Shown: piece by piece, positions 25,707-34,089 of the stretch
Layout: every line of letters starts with the position of its first letter
Position numbering within the stretch: the stretch's first letter is position 1
Source: Candidatus Wolbachia massiliensis
GTDB taxonomy: Bacteria > Pseudomonadota > Alphaproteobacteria > Rickettsiales > Anaplasmataceae
DNA length: 45,196 bases
Assembly (NCBI RefSeq): GCF_014771645.1
Contig: NZ_CP061738.1
Span: 953,011-998,206 of the forward strand
Direction: 5' to 3'
Notes under the pieces: generated by a model
The model's database searches: none
What the model saw: the letters and a program-made list of their open reading frames with translations, nothing else
Told to the model about the DNA's origin: nothing
Program-made: the position numbers and the translations under genes

Positions 25707-26648
25707 CTAACAAGATTTTACAGGTTGTGGTATTTGTTGTGGTAGATGAGACGTTGCCGTGACTTCATACATACCACATCTTGGTAAGCTTGAAGGATTT
25801 TGCTCTTCAGAGCGTTTTATGTACTGCATTGTATCACTAACGCACTGTGTTACAATATCACCAATTTCTTTATTAGAATTCTTTGCTAACAACTCGTCAA
25901 ACCTTTTCTCAACCTCTGCTCTTTCAGAGATATCCTTTGAAAGGTTACAATATTCTAAGATCTCATCTAACTGAAGTTTTTTTGCTAATTGAAAATCTTC
26001 TTGTTCTTGAACAAGTTTTTGCTCTTGAATTTGTTTTGCTAAACTTTTATTTATATCAAGCAATGGTTCGAAATGAGCACTGCCTTTGTTTATTATATGC
26101 AAGACACTACTGTCGTCATAATCAACTTTATTGTGTTCACCTGCATTTTTTGAACCTGAACCGTCTATTAATTGATGTAAGAACAGGCCTTGTTCACGTG
26201 AATTCTCTACAACATGCAATTTCACACTATACTTTTCACAAAGTATTCTACCTTCAATGTCAGGACGTCCCCAAAATTCATTCTTCTCAATAGTATTGAT
26301 ATATTGGTTGCACGTAATTCCATGGTTTACAAACTCACCCTCAACTTCATGCCAGTCATTTTTAATTGCATCTGTAAACCATTTTGGCGGATTGTTTTGC
26401 GCAAATTCTTTACAATCATTCCTTAACTGTTTTACAGTAACTTGCATTCCTGCCTGCTGTTCCAGACCTTGTCTAAACGAGTCAAAAAAACAGCTTCCAT
26501 TACTAATTGCTTTTCCTACATGGAAATTGTCAGGGTAAGGATTACTACTTAAAAGAGTTACTTCTTGCTCTAAGTTTCTAGGTCTTTTTGCATTTCCAAC
26601 ATCGTAAAAGTTGCTTGATAGTTTCCGTTTCCTAGATGCAGTAGCCAT
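25707..26648 (-). CDS. OTU-like cysteine protease (putative deubiquitinase effector)
   Basis: The 313-residue protein shows an OTU fold pattern. The Cys box is ISNGSCFFDSFRQGL with nucleophile Cys53. FWGRPDIEGRILCEKYSVKL at about 125-144 is the W-G...E...A typical strand-helix. The His box IINKGSAHFEPLL has catalytic His192. The canonical Asp/Asn before the Cys (DGNC) is Asn50 (NGSC). The N-terminus has RKRK at 6-9 and KRPR at 21-24, a bipartite nuclear-localisation pattern. Residues 200-260 are a charged helix. Bacteria lack ubiquitin, so a host target is likely. It has its own spacer on each side, and no signal peptide is visible. Confidence 0.78.
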   Translation of the reverse strand: MATASRKRKLSSNFYDVGNAKRPRNLEQEVTLLSSNPYPDNFHVGKAISNGSCFFDSFRQGLEQQAGMQVTVKQLRNDCKEFAQNNPPKWFTDAIKNDWHEVEGEFVNHGITCNQYINTIEKNEFWGRPDIEGRILCEKYSVKLHVVENSREQGLFLHQLIDGSGSKNAGEHNKVDYDDSSVLHIINKGSAHFEPLLDINKSLAKQIQEQKLVQEQEDFQLAKKLQLDEILEYCNLSKDISERAEVEKRFDELLAKNSNKEIGDIVTQCVSDTMQYIKRSEEQNPSSLPRCGMYEVTATSHLPQQIPQPVKSC

Positions 26649-26768
26649 AATTTTACCTTATTTAAGCTATACGTTACTATACCAATAAAATTATTGATAA
26701 ATAGTTAACTAATTAAGTATAGCAAAAATTTTTAAATTATGCAACAATTATAATTTTATATAGTGAAT

Positions 26769-27863
26769 ATGAGCTTTAACTGTGGCATAGTAGGATTACC
26801 AAACATAGGAAAATCAACTTTATTTAATGCACTTACACAATCAAGTGCAGCAGAAGCTGCAAACTACCCTTTCTGCACAATCGAGCCGAACGTTGGCAAG
26901 GTGCCAATAAGAGATCAGCGTTTGAAACAAATTGCAGCAATTGCCGGTTCAGAGAAGATAATCTACAATCAATTAGAAGTTGTGGATATCGCAGGCCTGG
27001 TAAGGGGTGCAAGCAAGGGCGAAGGGCTCGGTAATAAGTTTTTGAGTCATATCAGAGAAGTTGATGCTATCGTTCATTTACTTAGATGCTTTGTAGATGA
27101 CGATATCAGCCACGTGCACAACAAAATAGATCCAATATCAGATGCTGAAGTAGTGGAAATGGAGTTAATCCTAGCTGATATTGATAGCATAGAAAAAAGG
27201 TTACCTCAGTTGGAAAAGAAAGCAAAGCAGGGCGATAAAGAGCTAAAGAGACAACTTGATTTAATGCAGGAGGTTTTAGCTGCTTTGAAGTTAGGTAAAC
27301 CTGCAAGAAGTTTGGGAAACATGGACGAAGCTGAAATGAAATTGCTTCAATTACTAACAACAAAGCCTGTTATGTACGTTTGCAATGTTGAAGATACAAA
27401 TATCATAACTGGTAATGAACTATCTAAAAAGGTAGAAAGAATGGCAGAAGAGAACAAAAGTAAATTTTATTGTATTTCAGCAAAGCTTGAAGCAGATATT
27501 GCAAATCTTGAAGACGAAGAAGAACAACAGAGTTTTTTGTCAGAATTTGGCTTGCAAGAGTCAGGACTTGATGGAATAGCGCGCATTATGTATGAAGTGC
27601 TCAACATGATAACCTTCTTTACCGTAGGACCAAAAGAAGCACGTGCATGGCCAATAAAAATAGGATCAACAGCTGATAAAGCAGCAGGCGTAATCCACAC
27701 TGACTTTGAAAAAGGCTTTATAAAAGCAGAAACAATAAGTTTTGACGATTACGTGAAATATGGAAGCGAATCAGCTTGCAAAGACGCGGGCAAAATCCGC
27801 TTCGAAGGCAGAGATTATATCGTGCAAGATGGCGATATCATGCACTTTAGGTTTAATGTGTAG
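26769..27863 (+). CDS. ychF: Redox-regulated ATPase/GTPase YchF (Obg family)
   Basis: From the ATG at 26769 (MSFNCGIVGLPN, the family's usual start; an in-frame GTG lies at 26763) the protein has 364 residues. G1 is GLPNIGKSTLFNAL, G3 is DIAGLVRGASKGEGLGN, and the G4 position reads NVED instead of NKxD, as in YchF, which prefers ATP. A coiled-coil insert (about 130-200) and a C-terminal TGS domain (ARAWPIKIGSTADKAAGVIH to MHFRFNV) are present. It binds ribosomes. Confidence 0.96.
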   Translation: MSFNCGIVGLPNIGKSTLFNALTQSSAAEAANYPFCTIEPNVGKVPIRDQRLKQIAAIAGSEKIIYNQLEVVDIAGLVRGASKGEGLGNKFLSHIREVDAIVHLLRCFVDDDISHVHNKIDPISDAEVVEMELILADIDSIEKRLPQLEKKAKQGDKELKRQLDLMQEVLAALKLGKPARSLGNMDEAEMKLLQLLTTKPVMYVCNVEDTNIITGNELSKKVERMAEENKSKFYCISAKLEADIANLEDEEEQQSFLSEFGLQESGLDGIARIMYEVLNMITFFTVGPKEARAWPIKIGSTADKAAGVIHTDFEKGFIKAETISFDDYVKYGSESACKDAGKIRFEGRDYIVQDGDIMHFRFNV

Positions 27864-27889
27864 TAATTTGCCCTTTTTTAGGAGAAGAA

Positions 27890-28580
27890 ACTCCTCGTTA
27901 AAAACAAAAAGATTACTTGACAAACCTCGCCGTTCTCCTTATCATATCACTGAAGCTATTTATTTAACTTCGCAATCTGTGCAGATTAAAATGACAAGAT
28001 AACTTGTATTTGGCGTACTATTGTTTAATTTTTCGCACTATGTGCACTGCATGTCTTTATAAATTTTACCCAGATTACCTATACAAGCTGAAACGGGCTG
28101 TTTAAGACAGCACCCAACGTCAAATTTTAAAATTGAGAGTGTAATAACTAGCTACCACGGGTTTTCTTTGTCTTTTTTTTCTGCCCGGTAAATTTGTTAA
28201 ATATTAAAGCTAAGGCTAGTTGCATTTAAAAGCAGCTAAATTGCAGCGTTTGAGACTTAAAAACGCCAATACTGAAAATAAACACTGACCAGGGCTCCTT
28301 TTGCCTTTTTTCCTATTTAGTAAATTTCTTAAATATTTGTGGCTGAGATCCCGCTGCGGGATGACGAAGTAAGCCTTATGCAGGAGAAGGGTGTCATTCC
28401 AGTGCCCAGACACTGGAATCCAGGAATTTTGATAGGAAAATAAAGTAGATGAGTATAATGCAGCGTTTTCGGTGTGAGAAAGCCAGTGTCTGGGCACTGG
28501 CATAGGAGCTACTTGGATGACACCGTAGGGGCACTGCTTTTTCCATTTAGTAAATTTCTTAAATATTTATGGCTGAAGTA
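27890..28580 (+). repeat. Long non-coding direct repeat, copy 1
   Basis: The 847-base gap 27864-28710 has no gene. Its first part (27910-28130: cttgacaaacct, atctgtgcagatta, cactatgtgcac, aagctgaaacg, gtttaagacag) aligns with 32575-32800. Its second part (about 28230-28507: ctaaattgcagcgttt, gacttaaaaacgccaatact, then the atcccgctgcgggat palindrome at 28347-28361 and ttttcggtgtgagaaagcca) aligns more closely with 32890-33145. A further half copy of the ccatttagtaaatttcttaa piece sits at about 28543-28575. Gaps and substitutions make the pair diverged overall. Confidence 0.75.
27917..27945 (+). promoter_or_regulatory. Candidate sigma70 promoter in the long repeat, copy 1
   Basis: TTGACA at 27917-27922, a 17-base spacer, then TATCAT at 27940-27945. 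The same arrangement is kept in the second repeat copy at 32583. No reading frame follows, so a non-coding transcript is possible. Confidence 0.5.
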
Positions 28581-28710
28581 ATTTAAGAGCAACGGAAATG
28601 GCAGTGCTGGTTTCCGTAATCTCATCAAATTCAGTATGTTAATAATTAAATTAGAGTAAAGCTAAAATTTAGGTATGTAAAAATCAAAAAAAGTTAATCT
28701 AGGTTCTTAT

Positions 28711-30108
28711 TTACTGCTTCTGAAGGGAAGGATCTACTACTTTTGTAACTCCTGTTCCATTAAGAGTAAAGTCAGGTACAACGATATTCTCGCGTTCTTT
28801 CTTTTCTTCACATAGTGCTTGTTGAATTAGACATTCTCCTAAAACTTCATGTAAAGCTTTATTCCCTATGAGCACAGCCTCGTTTTGCTTAGCGAGTTCT
28901 AAAATGTCCTTTAGTTCGACATCCTTACCGTTGATAGTTGACTTCCCAATACTAATTTGACCAGAATTTACATTTAAAACAACAACGCAGTTAAGGTCTT
29001 TACCGGATTCATCTTTTGCATCCCAACTAATTTCCATGTCACATATTGCAGATTTTTCAAAGGAGTAGTTCCTCTGTTGTTTCTCATTCTTCTCAATTGT
29101 TACTATTCTTTTACCATTGCTGTATATCTTCGCTCTTTCTACCTCATTTTTATTTCTTTCCATCCTTTCGGTTTTGTTAGTAAAAAGACGACTGGTTTCT
29201 AAACTCTTTCCAGGTTTAGTAATGTTGATACTAAGATTATTATAATGGTTAACAAAACGTCCTGCCTTTTCATCTGGCCAATAACATCCATCAAAGAAAC
29301 CAATTAGATCATCTTCTTCTAGAAACTCTTTTGCATCATTCATCCCTTCGTCAATTCGAAGAAGATATCTACCCAACCTCTTTTTAAAATTCTCTTTTAA
29401 CTGCTCCTGGTCTTGGGAAGTAAACTTCTTATCCAACGTATTCATTATTTCTTTTTGCTTACTCAATACCACATAGTTGAAAAGGAAAATATCCTTCCCC
29501 TTTCGATAATAATTTGCTATTTTATCAAATGGATCTGCTGGCCGGCCGTTATTATAATTTACGCAATCGGAAGGATCTTCACACTTATTATCCTTAAAAC
29601 TAAAATTCAATTTTTCAAAATCTGATAACACTTCTTCTGCCCTATCTTCAAAAGACTGAAGTCTATTCTGAAGTTCTTTTCCATAACTCATTCCTTCACC
29701 AATCCTAAAAAGGAGATACTCACCGAATCTCTTTCTAAATTCCTCCTGGTTTTTGAGAGGAAGCTTGTCATCTAATATATCTATTATTTCTTTTCGCTTG
29801 TTCAATATCACATAGTCAAAAAGAGAAACCTTTCCCTGCTCTCGATAAGAACTTGCTATTTTGTCAAAACACTTATTATCTTCAAAATTCAATTTCTCAA
29901 AATCCGAGAGCACACTTTTTATCTGACTTTCATCAAATTGAAGATTTGTTTGGGAAGATAGAATAGTTACGTTTTCTCTACTTTGCCTTTCAGGCAAGAC
30001 GTTTTGAGAATTCGTTTGATTAGCAGATCTTTTCTTGGAAGAGCCGGTACTCGAATCTTGACCCCAAGAGAATATTTGACCAATAGTATCCCATATTTTA
30101 GCAAGCAT
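28711..30108 (-). CDS. Hypothetical protein with internal duplication
   Basis: I do not recognise this 465-residue protein. Two related units of about 80-110 residues are visible: VLSDFEKLNFEDNKCFDKIA with KRFGEYLLFRIGEGMSYGKE, and VLSDFEKLNFSFKDNKCEDP with KKRLGRYLLRIDEGMNDAKE. Each ends in a similar R(F/L)G.YLL.R...GM signature. The C-terminal half is more globular and includes a strand-rich CVVVLNVNSGQISIGKSTIN. It is soluble, with a Ser/Asn/Gln-rich N-terminus and no signal peptide. It lies between the two long direct repeats with glpX and an ankyrin gene. Lineage-specific; a host role is possible but not shown. Confidence 0.75.
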   Translation of the reverse strand: MLAKIWDTIGQIFSWGQDSSTGSSKKRSANQTNSQNVLPERQSRENVTILSSQTNLQFDESQIKSVLSDFEKLNFEDNKCFDKIASSYREQGKVSLFDYVILNKRKEIIDILDDKLPLKNQEEFRKRFGEYLLFRIGEGMSYGKELQNRLQSFEDRAEEVLSDFEKLNFSFKDNKCEDPSDCVNYNNGRPADPFDKIANYYRKGKDIFLFNYVVLSKQKEIMNTLDKKFTSQDQEQLKENFKKRLGRYLLRIDEGMNDAKEFLEEDDLIGFFDGCYWPDEKAGRFVNHYNNLSINITKPGKSLETSRLFTNKTERMERNKNEVERAKIYSNGKRIVTIEKNEKQQRNYSFEKSAICDMEISWDAKDESGKDLNCVVVLNVNSGQISIGKSTINGKDVELKDILELAKQNEAVLIGNKALHEVLGECLIQQALCEEKKERENIVVPDFTLNGTGVTKVVDPSLQKQ

Positions 30109-30217
30109 TTCACACCTCCATTATTATTAATTATTATACTCTAGTTATTATACCTTAACTCTAAATTAAATAAAGCTAAAATTTAGGTATGTTAAAATCA
30201 AAAAGTTAATGTAGATT

Positions 30218-31135
30218 CTATGTTGTTTGTAACTTTATTAGCTTGTTAGGAAGTATTATTAAGGAACTAATTGAACAGATATTTCCACTAAATTTAACTC
30301 CATCTACAAGTTCTCCACTTGTTACTCCAGTTGCAATGAACACTGATTCGCCTCTTGCCATATCTTTTATGGTGTAGATTTTTTCCGGATCATGAATATT
30401 CAAATCTTTTGCTCTTTCTTTTAACTGATCCGTGTCAAATACTAATCTTCCCTCCATCTGCCCGCCAATTGAACTGAGTGCTGCTGCTGCAAGCACCCCT
30501 TCTGGTGCTCCTCCTGTTCCGATATACATGTCGTGATTGCCATTGATTAGTGAGACTACAGCAGCAATATCACCATCATCTATTAATTTAATTTTTGCCC
30601 CTAACTTTCTGATTGTCTCTATTAATTTACTATGCCTTTCACGTCTAAGAATAGTTACCACCAGATCATTTATTTTACACCCCTTTGCTTTAGCTAAGTT
30701 ACCTAAATTTTCTTCAACACTATTTTTTAGTGAAACTACACCCTCTGGAAGATCTTTCCCTACTGCTATTTTTTCCATATAAACATCAGGTGCATGTAAA
30801 AAATTACCTTTGTTCGTTGCAGCAAGAACAGACATTGCCCCCTGTTTATAATGAGCGCAAATTGTAGTACCCTCAAGTGGGTCAACAGCAATGTCGATCT
30901 CAGGACCATTCCCTGTACCGACCTTCTCGCCAATATATAGCATCGGTGCCTCATCTCTTTCACCTTCGCCAATTACAATTGTACCATTTATTTCCATTGA
31001 ATTTAGCACTGTCCGCATCGCATCGACTGCAACTTGATCAGCTTTTTTTTCATCACCTGAGCCTGCCAATTTATATGCAGCAAGTGCTGCAGCTTCAGTC
31101 ACTTTCACTAACTTGTAGGCTAAATCTTCCATCAT
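30218..31135 (-). CDS. glpX: Fructose-1,6-bisphosphatase class II
   Basis: The 305-residue enzyme has the GlpX signatures: VTEAAALAAYKLAGSGDEKK near the N-terminus, IGEGERDEAPMLYIGEKVG, the metal-binding DIAVDPLEGTT and IGTGGAPEGVLAAAALSSIG. It makes fructose 6-phosphate in gluconeogenesis, consistent with bacteria that run glycolysis in reverse from host amino acids. Two adjacent ATGs (31135 and 31132) follow a gaggg site; the second aligns with family starts. Confidence 0.95.
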   Translation of the reverse strand: MMEDLAYKLVKVTEAAALAAYKLAGSGDEKKADQVAVDAMRTVLNSMEINGTIVIGEGERDEAPMLYIGEKVGTGNGPEIDIAVDPLEGTTICAHYKQGAMSVLAATNKGNFLHAPDVYMEKIAVGKDLPEGVVSLKNSVEENLGNLAKAKGCKINDLVVTILRRERHSKLIETIRKLGAKIKLIDDGDIAAVVSLINGNHDMYIGTGGAPEGVLAAAALSSIGGQMEGRLVFDTDQLKERAKDLNIHDPEKIYTIKDMARGESVFIATGVTSGELVDGVKFSGNICSISSLIILPNKLIKLQTT

Positions 31136-31250
31136 CCCTCAAAAACTAAATAAAGCATCCAATATATACCATGCAACTTGAAACTGCAATATTCCTTGAC
31201 TAATTTTGATGGAATTGGTATGATAGAGCATTATAATAGTAGGTTTAATT

Positions 31251-32534
31251 ATGTTGTACAGTAAGGAAGACATCAGAGAGTTATGTCTAGATGCAGATAG
31301 GTTTTTAATGGATGATAATAGGCACAACAATAAAGTTATCAGCCTTGAAGACTTGCAAAATAGGTTAAGAAGAAAAGCTAAATTTAAAGAAATTGATTTG
31401 CAAAGTAAATGCGAAGGGGACAATTCGTTAGGAGACTTGCTTCTAAAGTTTGCAGATGAAAATGATAACTCACGTGTTAAGGATTTTTTCCTTAAAAACG
31501 GATTCAATCTCCCTCAACAAGAGCAAATAGCTGAAGCGATGAAAGAGGAAGAGGAGCAAAAGACACCTGATGTAGAAGAAGATAAAGCAGGACCTAGCAA
31601 CAAAAATGAAGATGATCAGTTTTCTATGTCATATAACAAGATAAGGGAAATTGTGACTAAAAACCCTGATATAACTGCTGAGGAATTTGGTGAGGAGCTG
31701 AAAAAAGAGAAAATAGATATAAAAATAACAAATCAAGATGGTTGGACTTTGCTCTATTATGCTGTCCGTTCAGAAGGACCTAGTATTATCAGCGATCGTA
31801 GCATATTTCTTGAGGTTGTAAAATTGCTTACAAATTTAAACATAGGAACTCACTTTAAAGATACTGCGTCCAAAACTGTCTTGGATACAGCCGCAGTGAA
31901 TGGACAAGCTGATGTTGTAAAGATACTCTTAGAAAGTGGTAAGTTTAGTGAAGAAGAAAAATTTAACGCTTTGCGTTCTACCATTGTTCAAGGCAATGTT
32001 CAAGAAGCTATTTTACTTTTAAGTTATGTTGGTTGTGAGAACAAACGGGCAGCTTTAAGTATGGCCTTAGACATAGGAAAAACTGAAGTTACGGACGCGT
32101 TCTTGAATAGTGGTAAGTTTAATGACGAAAATAAAGCAGGATCTAGCGCCAGTAACGGAAATGTTGGTAATAAGCCAGTACCTTCTGAATCAACAGATAT
32201 AGGCTCAACTGCTACGCCAAGTAGCAATAATACAGCCACTGGCTCCACGGATGCTCAATCTTCTCTGCGAAATGAACAAGAAACTAAATATAAAGAAAGC
32301 AAGGGGAATTTTTACGCCTCATTAGCGAAAGATGCTGTTGGGGTTGTTATTACAGGACTACTAATTGCTGCTGCTGTGGTGATTCCATCTGTGGCTGGTG
32401 CAGTAGTTTGCGGTATTGTAGCTGCTTTGGTTACAATAGCTACCGGGTTACACGTAAAAAATTCTACATTGCCAAGTTATAGAGAAATGGAAGAAAATAG
32501 AGTTGAACGCGCAGGAACCCATATTGGTATTTGA
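31251..32534 (+). CDS. Ankyrin-repeat protein with C-terminal membrane hairpin
   Basis: The 427-residue protein starts after a gtagg site 8 bases upstream. Residues 1-125 are charged and disordered. Ankyrin-type units occupy about 160-285: NQDGWTLLYYAVRSEG, ASKTVLDTAAVNGQADVVKI and then degenerate units (NALRSTIVQGNVQEAILLL, AALSMALDIGKTEVTDAFLN). A Ser/Thr/Asn linker (about 295-345) leads to two hydrophobic helices, VGVVITGLLIAAAVVIPSVA and VVCGIVAALVTIATGL (about 362-405), a hairpin common in Wolbachia ankyrin proteins. The short basic tail follows. It is possibly inserted in bacterial or host membrane. Confidence 0.85.
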   Translation: MLYSKEDIRELCLDADRFLMDDNRHNNKVISLEDLQNRLRRKAKFKEIDLQSKCEGDNSLGDLLLKFADENDNSRVKDFFLKNGFNLPQQEQIAEAMKEEEEQKTPDVEEDKAGPSNKNEDDQFSMSYNKIREIVTKNPDITAEEFGEELKKEKIDIKITNQDGWTLLYYAVRSEGPSIISDRSIFLEVVKLLTNLNIGTHFKDTASKTVLDTAAVNGQADVVKILLESGKFSEEEKFNALRSTIVQGNVQEAILLLSYVGCENKRAALSMALDIGKTEVTDAFLNSGKFNDENKAGSSASNGNVGNKPVPSESTDIGSTATPSSNNTATGSTDAQSSLRNEQETKYKESKGNFYASLAKDAVGVVITGLLIAAAVVIPSVAGAVVCGIVAALVTIATGLHVKNSTLPSYREMEENRVERAGTHIGI

Positions 32535-32567
32535 GCCCGCCAATGGTGTCTCTATATGGCTGGTGGA

Positions 32568-33170
32568 AACAAAAAAAGTTGCTTGACAAACCTCTCCAAT
32601 CCTCTTACTATGATATTGAAGGTATTCAGTTATCTTCATCTGTGCAGATTAATGACAGGAGTATAACGTAGTTGGCGTCTTATTTTTAAATTTTTGCACT
32701 ATGTGCACCTTACGTCTTTGTAAATTTTGCCTAGATTTCTAGGTTTTCAAGCTGAAACGCGCTTATAAGTCGTTTAAGACAGTATAGTACGCCAATTTGC
32801 AGGATTATGGAGTGAACAGTACGGGATATCTTTTGCCTTTTTTTCTGCTTAGTAAATTTTTTAAATTTAAACTAAGGTCTGTTGCAGTTTAAAAGTCGCT
32901 AAATTGCAGCGTTTAAGACTTAAAAACGCCAATACTGAGAATGGGTACTGACCAGGGCTTCTTTTGCCTTTTTCACCATTTGGTAAATTTCTTAAATATT
33001 TGTGACTGAGATCCCGCTGCGGCTGAAATGACAGGAGAAGAATAGCGCGTGACGCTGGAATCAAGGAATTTTGATAGGAAAATAAAGTGATGCAGCGTTT
33101 TCGGTGTGAGAAAGCCAGTGTCCAAGTACTACCATAGGGGCACTGGCCTCCGGGTAGGCTCAAATTGCAA
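32568..33170 (+). repeat. Long non-coding direct repeat, copy 2
   Basis: This occupies most of the 753-base gap 32535-33287. It is co-linear with 27890-28507, including the TTGACA promoter-like site, the atctgtgcagatta and cactatgtgca words, and the tail with ttttcggtgtgagaaagcca. The palindrome here is broken (atcccgctgcggctg). Its end adds ggtaggctcaaattgcaata, the inverse of the 8850 repeat. Confidence 0.75.
32583..32611 (+). promoter_or_regulatory. Candidate sigma70 promoter in the long repeat, copy 2
   Basis: TTGACA at 32583-32588, a 17-base spacer, then TACTAT at 32606-32611. Box positions and spacer length are conserved with the copy at 27917, although the spacer sequence has changed at several positions. 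Confidence 0.5.
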
Positions 33171-33287
33171 TAGTTGTAGGGCTTGGATAACAGTGAAATG
33201 ATGCTGGGAATGACAAAGAGACTTATTAAGTATTTTACTTAAAAATTTAATTTCTTATTATAAGAGATACACAGTAATAATTCATTA

Positions 33288-33966
33288 ATGGTCAAAGATT
33301 ACAAAAAGGGTCATAGAAAGCGCCTAAGAGAGAAAATTATTTTAGATAATGGACAATCATTACTTGATTATGAGGTTTTAGAGCACATTTTGTACTCAGC
33401 GTACAGTAGAGTTGACGTAAAACCTGTAGCAAAGAGTCTGATGGAAAATTTTGGCAGTTTAAATAAAGTTTTTAATGCTGATTTAGAAGCATTGCAAAGC
33501 ATTGATGGAGTTAACAATGCAGCTATATCAGCCATCTTTTGTGTAAAACAAGCTTTTGTTCGCTCTGCAAGGGAAGAAGTAAAAGACCTGCCTATAATCA
33601 ATAACTGGAAAAAATTACTTGATTATTTGAGAATAAGCATAGGAAGCCTCAATAAGGAAAATTTTCGCGTCATTTATCTGAATAAAAAATACCGCCTAAT
33701 AGCGGAAGACCTGCAAAACATTGGTACAGTAGATCAAACCCCTCTTTAATGTTAGAGAAATCATCAAGCGTGCACTTTTGATTGGTTCAACGTCCATTGT
33801 CATATCTCACAATCATCCAAGTGGAGATATACAGCCCTCAAGTAACGATATATCTCTCACTAAACAATTAGCAGAAGCTTGCAAAAGTGTAGGGATAGAA
33901 TTAATAGATCACATTATTATTACATTTAATAGCTATTTTAGTTTCAAGGAAAACAGGTTGTTATAA
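33288..33966 (+). pseudogene. radC: DNA repair protein RadC, frameshifted
   Basis: The first frame (33288-33749) encodes the helix-hairpin-helix part and the start of the JAB domain (RLREKIILDNGQSLLDYEVL to NIGTVDQT), then stops at a TAA. One base out of register, VREIIKRALLIGSTSIVISH continues with the JAMM metal motif HNHPSGDIQPSSND to the stop at 33966. Dropping one base in accccctctttaa-like sequence near 33740 restores a continuous family-length protein. RadC-type JAMM proteins have unclear roles in bacteria. The break appears to inactivate the gene unless slippage or a sequencing error is involved. Confidence 0.85.
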
Positions 33967-34089
33967 ATGGCTCCGATGATTTTATAAATTGTCATCACGC
34001 TGCGTGTTAACAGGCTATACCGCAAATGAATCGCGGTATGACGTAAGGGCAGCTATGGATTTTGAAATCCTTGTTCTTGCAATCGAGTT

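Noticed and set aside
27878-27905. Hairpin aggag...ctcct after ychF as a terminator
   Set aside because: The stem is only 5 bp and no T-run follows on the plus strand.
28216-28503. 95-codon minus-strand frame
   Set aside because: It lies in the dispersed repeat; similar frames appear in the 11.6-kb and 33.0-kb copies with different lengths and no ribosome-binding site. It is a by-product of the palindromes.
32867-33163. 98-codon minus-strand frame
   Set aside because: Same repeat family as 28216-28503; the encoded text is not kept as protein between copies.
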